This document shows, one piece after another, positions 15,395 to 17,133 of a stretch of DNA of 17,133 nucleotides. This DNA comes from Methylomonas sp. (GTDB lineage: Bacteria > Pseudomonadota > Gammaproteobacteria > Methylococcales > Methylomonadaceae). The translations under genes were made by a program, and so were the position numbers. The stretch is from positions 1-17,133 of the forward strand of contig JALXCS010000212.1 of NCBI GenBank assembly GCA_026990815.1, given 5' to 3'. Each line of letters opens with the position of its first letter. Position 1 is the first letter of the stretch. The notes beneath the pieces are model-generated. The model made no database searches and was not told where the DNA came from. It saw only the letters and a list, made by a program, of their open reading frames with translations.

Positions 15395-15468
15395 TCGAGG
15401 GGATGTTTTTTGCTCTTTTGAGGCTCATAGCGGTGCTACGCAACGAAAAAGAGCGGAAAAATACGCCG
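15395..15468. repeat. Second palindromic element with a loop like the first
   Basis: TTTTTGCTCTTTT at about 15407-15419 pairs with AAAAAGAGCGGAAAAA at about 15441-15456. Weaker pairing extends outward to GATCGAGGGGATG on the left and TACGCCGAT on the right. The loop begins GAGGCTCATAGCGG at 15420-15433, close to the loop start GAGGCGCATAGCAG of the palindrome at 10129-10142, although the stems are unrelated. The inner part can itself fold (CATAGC/GCTACG). A 63-codon minus-strand open frame crosses the region but reads like translation of repeat DNA. It lies between the PepSY-like gene and the toxin-antitoxin pair. Confidence 0.5.
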
Positions 15469-15532
15469 ATTTCCCACCGTCGCAGTAAAATCATCCATAA
15501 TCCGTCAGCCTCCTGGAATGAGAAATTTTGTC

Positions 15533-15573
15533 TTGAATAACATGAGTTCCGTGCTATCATGACTCTATGATAG
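15533..15573 (+). promoter_or_regulatory. Promoter and palindromic operator of the HigBA-type pair
   Basis: TTGAAT at 15533-15538 and TATCAT at 15555-15560 are separated by 16 bp. The -10 box is part of a perfect inverted repeat, CTATCAT at 15554-15560 and ATGATAG at 15567-15573 with a 6-bp spacer, and its right half contains the toxin start codon. An antitoxin dimer bound here would cover the -10 and the transcription start. The toxin ATG begins only 7 nt after the -10, so the transcript is probably leaderless or nearly so, and no Shine-Dalgarno sequence is visible. Confidence 0.6.
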
Positions 15574-15860
15574 TATCGTTCAAAGATAAAGCTACCGAAG
15601 ATATATTTAACGGAATCAATTCAAGGCGGGCAAGAAAAGCTTGTCCGCAAACATTGTGGCGAATTGCCACAAGAAAATTGGACCAATTAGATTCCGTTCA
15701 AACTCTAGAGGAATTAAAAGTTCCTCCGGGGAATCGGCTGGAAAACCTTTCTGGTGATAGAGAAGATTCATATAGTATCCGTATCAATGAGCAATACCGA
15801 ATTTGTTTTACATGGGAAGAATTAGGCCCAGCAAATGTAGAAATAACTGATTATCATTGA
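15567..15860 (+). CDS. higB: HigB-type toxin, RelE/ParE superfamily
   Basis: A 97-residue protein matching the HigB/GraT branch of the RelE/ParE fold. It shows an early basic helix (SRRARKACPQTLWRIATRKLDQLDS), the strand pattern LKVPPGNRLENLSG, and the C-terminal core YSIRINEQYRICFTW ending ITDYH. HigB toxins act as ribosome-dependent mRNA endonucleases; the Arg-rich core and the C-terminal His fit that role. The toxin gene comes before the antitoxin gene, the usual order for higBA and opposite to most TA pairs. The start at 15567 lies inside the operator palindrome and has no ribosome site, which suggests leaderless translation. The frame is intact and full length. Toxicity and target are not shown by sequence. 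Confidence 0.9.
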   Translation: MIVSFKDKATEDIFNGINSRRARKACPQTLWRIATRKLDQLDSVQTLEELKVPPGNRLENLSGDREDSYSIRINEQYRICFTWEELGPANVEITDYH

Positions 15861-15871
15861 AGGTAAATAAA

Positions 15872-16186
15872 ATGAGAGTACCAAGCCATAGAGAACCCAC
15901 GCATCCTGGGGAAATGTTACGAGAAGAATTCCTTGTCCCTATGAATATCACTCAACGTGAGTTAGCGGAAGCGATTCATGTACCTTATCAGCGTATAAAT
16001 GAGCTGGTTAATCAAAAGCGCGGGGTTACTCCAAGCACAGCACTGAGGTTAGGTAAGTTTTTTGGTCTTTCACCAGATTTCTGGCTGAATCTTCAAATGA
16101 GGTGGGAGCTTTATAAGGCGCAAAAAATTGAAAAAATTGAAATTGAATCAATTCGAGATTTTAAGCATCTGCAAAAAATGGCATAA
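15872..16186 (+). CDS. higA: HigA-type antitoxin, XRE-family DNA-binding protein
   Basis: A 104-residue antitoxin and autorepressor. Its N-terminus has the typical HigA motif HPGEMLREEFLVPMNIT. The helix-turn-helix follows (TQRELAEAIHVPYQRINELVNQKRGVT), then ALRLGKFFGLSPDFWLNLQ, another HigA hallmark. I chose ATG 15872, with AAGG at 15860-15863, giving an 11-nt gap after the toxin; a TTG at 15857 in the same frame would give a 4-nt overlap and five more residues but has no better ribosome site. The charged C-terminal helix (about 80-104) may help toxin binding. It should repress the pair through the palindrome at 15554-15573. Confidence 0.92.
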   Translation: MRVPSHREPTHPGEMLREEFLVPMNITQRELAEAIHVPYQRINELVNQKRGVTPSTALRLGKFFGLSPDFWLNLQMRWELYKAQKIEKIEIESIRDFKHLQKMA

Positions 16187-16609
16187 AGCACGTAGGCTTA
16201 AGGGTGGAACGGCTTCCCCAGAAATCAGTGCTCACTTTAAACTTTTTGTGTTAAATAATCCTGTGTTTAAGAGATGGGTTTAATATACAAGGGTGGAAAA
16301 GTGATAACGCATTCCGCCATAGCATCATGAAACACCATACAACGATGAGTATCCAGTAAATATAAGTGGCACAACCAACGTCAAAGCCGTAAAACGCTAT
16401 CGCTATTCCAATTAGCAGAGTTCCATCCTATGGCCTTACAGTAGTAGCTTGTACTGTAACCTTTCAAGTAATTAAAGTAAGCGTCCAACCAACGTGAGGA
16501 AATCTCGACCGGTAGCGGTAAATGTCAATGTACAAATCGTGGCTGAAGTTTATAAGTAATCAGTAACCAACTTAACCAGATATGCCACATCATAGTCATA
16601 ATGTCCTTG
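16187..16609. other. Gene-free gap with an 8-bp inverted repeat
   Basis: This 423-bp stretch separates convergent genes (higA on plus, the HyfI-like gene on minus). All frames are broken by stops and I recognise no gene or gene remnant. It holds a perfect inverted repeat, TTACAGTA at 16436-16443 and TACTGTAA at 16452-16459, and a 10-bp direct repeat, CAACCAACGT, at 16372-16381 and 16486-16495. A short GGAA/TTCC dyad near 16207-16218 lacks a T-run, so no rho-independent terminator is apparent for either gene. Confidence 0.5.
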
Positions 16610-17014
16610 TTAGCCATTTTTCATCAACCCCAGCAGACCTTTTAACAGAATTTCAGGAGGAGGCGGGCATCCCGGTATGACGACATCAACCGGGATCACA
16701 TTTTCAACGGCACCACAACTGGCGTAAGAAATGCCAAACTCACCGCCACAGACAGCGCAATCGCCAACCGCAATAACCCATTTTGGATCTGGCGTTGCTT
16801 CGTAGGTTCTTAATAACGCAGTCTGCATATGCCGGGAAACAGGACCCGTCACTAAAAGCACATCGGCATGCCGTGGCGAAGCGACAAAATGGATACCAAA
16901 ACGTTCTATATCATAATAGGGATTATTTAATGCATGTATTTCCAGCTCACAGCCATTACAAGACCCTGCATCGACTGCACGAATAGCAATGCTGCCGGAA
17001 AACTTTTTATCAAT
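16610..17014 (-). CDS. NuoB/HyfI-like small subunit of a complex I- or hydrogenase-4-type complex
   Basis: The minus-strand frame encodes about 134 residues of the NADH-ubiquinone oxidoreductase 20-kDa / hydrogenase-4 component I family, which carries the terminal 4Fe-4S cluster. It reads SIAIRAVDAGSCNGCELEIHA, then NNPYYDIERFGIHF, ASPRHADVLLVTGPVSR and DPKWVIAVGDCAVCGG, ending with PVDVVIPGCPPPPEILLKGL. All four cluster cysteines are present: two in SCNGCE, one in GDCA and one in PGCPP. The match is to HyfI/HycG rather than true NuoB. Upstream, the frame meets TAG at 17018-17020, and the only start between it and the conserved core would be ATT at 17012-17014. The first ATG or GTG in frame lies inside the core. 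The family usually has an N-terminal extension of 20-50 residues, so this protein is short, mis-started or disrupted. The start coordinate is provisional. Confidence 0.8.
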   Translation of the reverse strand: MDKKFSGSIAIRAVDAGSCNGCELEIHALNNPYYDIERFGIHFVASPRHADVLLVTGPVSRHMQTALLRTYEATPDPKWVIAVGDCAVCGGEFGISYASCGAVENVIPVDVVIPGCPPPPEILLKGLLGLMKNG

Positions 17015-17027
17015 ATACTATCCACGC

Positions 17028-17132
17028 TCAAGAATACCCCGTTTGCCCATCAATGATCTGAAATTTTTCAGACAATAACGAACGCAAAGGAGCATGATGC
17101 TCATCGAGGTTGTCGAAGAAGCTCGTACAGGC
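17028..17132 (-). CDS. C-terminal tail of an upstream operon gene (partial, cut by the window edge)
   Basis: One minus-strand frame is open from the window edge to TGA at 17028-17030 and gives 34 residues: SFFDNLDEHHAPLRSLLSEK and then FQIIDGQTGYS. It ends 13 nt before the ATT proposed for the HyfI-like gene, as expected for neighbours in one operon. The peptide has a natural-looking amphipathic C-terminus, but I cannot name the family. In related clusters the neighbour is often another membrane-complex subunit. A second frame is open here too, continuing that of the HyfI-like gene, so the coding frame is not certain. Confidence 0.5.
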   Translation of the reverse strand, partial: ACTSFFDNLDEHHAPLRSLLSEKFQIIDGQTGYS

Positions 17133-17133
17133 C

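Noticed and set aside
15407..15456. Second palindrome as a rho-independent terminator
   Set aside because: Neither strand has a T-run after a GC-rich stem; the stem is AT-rich with A residues downstream on the plus strand.
15369..15560. 63-codon minus-strand open frame
   Set aside because: It runs through the second palindrome and toxin promoter, lacks a ribosome site and has low-complexity repeat-like composition.
15857..15871. TTG start for the antitoxin at 15857
   Set aside because: The ATG at 15872 is better placed behind AAGG and begins close to the usual HigA N-terminus.
17018..17020. Amber readthrough or pyrrolysine at the TAG before the HyfI-like core
   Set aside because: No downstream structure or pyrrolysine genes are seen, and amber recoding is not expected in this kind of organism; an altered start or mutation is simpler.
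1..17133. CRISPR arrays, tRNA or rRNA genes, full insertion sequences
   Set aside because: No regularly spaced repeats, no tRNA-like cloverleaf or conserved rRNA segments and no transposase frame were seen.

Overview
The window looks like a chromosomal stretch from a gammaproteobacterium with moderately AT-rich DNA. The gene set is a plant-type H+-ATPase, an alpha-glucan phosphorylase, phosphoketolase, acetate kinase, a phosphotransacetylase-family enzyme and a membrane H+-pyrophosphatase, next to a hydrogenase-4-like small subunit. It recalls methanotrophs of the Methylococcales. That assignment is inference from gene content; no methane-oxidation gene or rRNA lies in the window.

Layout, left to right. 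(1) 1-263: the probable tail of an upstream gene and a leader with a candidate promoter. (2) 264-9938, plus strand: a tightly packed five-gene operon of P3A-type H+-ATPase, alpha-glucan phosphorylase, LOG-family protein, acetate kinase (ackA) and phosphoketolase (xfp). Gaps are 6-27 nt and the ackA and xfp reading frames overlap by 17 nt. (3) 9939-10307: a gene-free gap holding a ~150-bp imperfect palindrome that looks like a miniature mobile element. (4) 10308-14669, plus strand: a second gene set of a small SAP-like/Cys-rich protein, a phosphate acetyl/butyryltransferase-family enzyme (ATGA overlap), 2,3-BPG-dependent phosphoglycerate mutase, membrane H+-pyrophosphatase and a 58-aa helical protein. 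(5) 14896-15372: a secreted PepSY-like protein, then a second palindrome whose loop resembles that of the first. (6) 15567-16186: a HigBA-type toxin-antitoxin pair with a palindromic operator over the toxin start. (7) 16187-16609: a gap without a recognisable gene. (8) 16610-17133, minus strand: a complex I/hydrogenase-4-type small (NuoB/HyfI-like) subunit with no ordinary start codon, and the tail of the gene upstream of it.

How the genes fit together (inference): glycogen is phosphorolysed to glucose-1-phosphate. Sugar phosphates are split by phosphoketolase to acetyl-phosphate. Acetate kinase turns acetyl-phosphate into ATP, or the Pta/Ptb-family enzyme turns it into acetyl-CoA. Phosphoglycerate mutase serves lower glycolysis. 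Two primary ion pumps flank this: one spends ATP, the other spends pyrophosphate. The block reads as a reserve-carbon and energy-spillover module linking glycogen, acetyl-phosphate and membrane energisation. The most unusual points are the start-less HyfI-like gene with an in-frame TAG, the two palindromes with similar loops but different stems, the Cys-rich SAP-like protein coupled to the phosphotransacetylase gene, and the probably leaderless toxin transcript.
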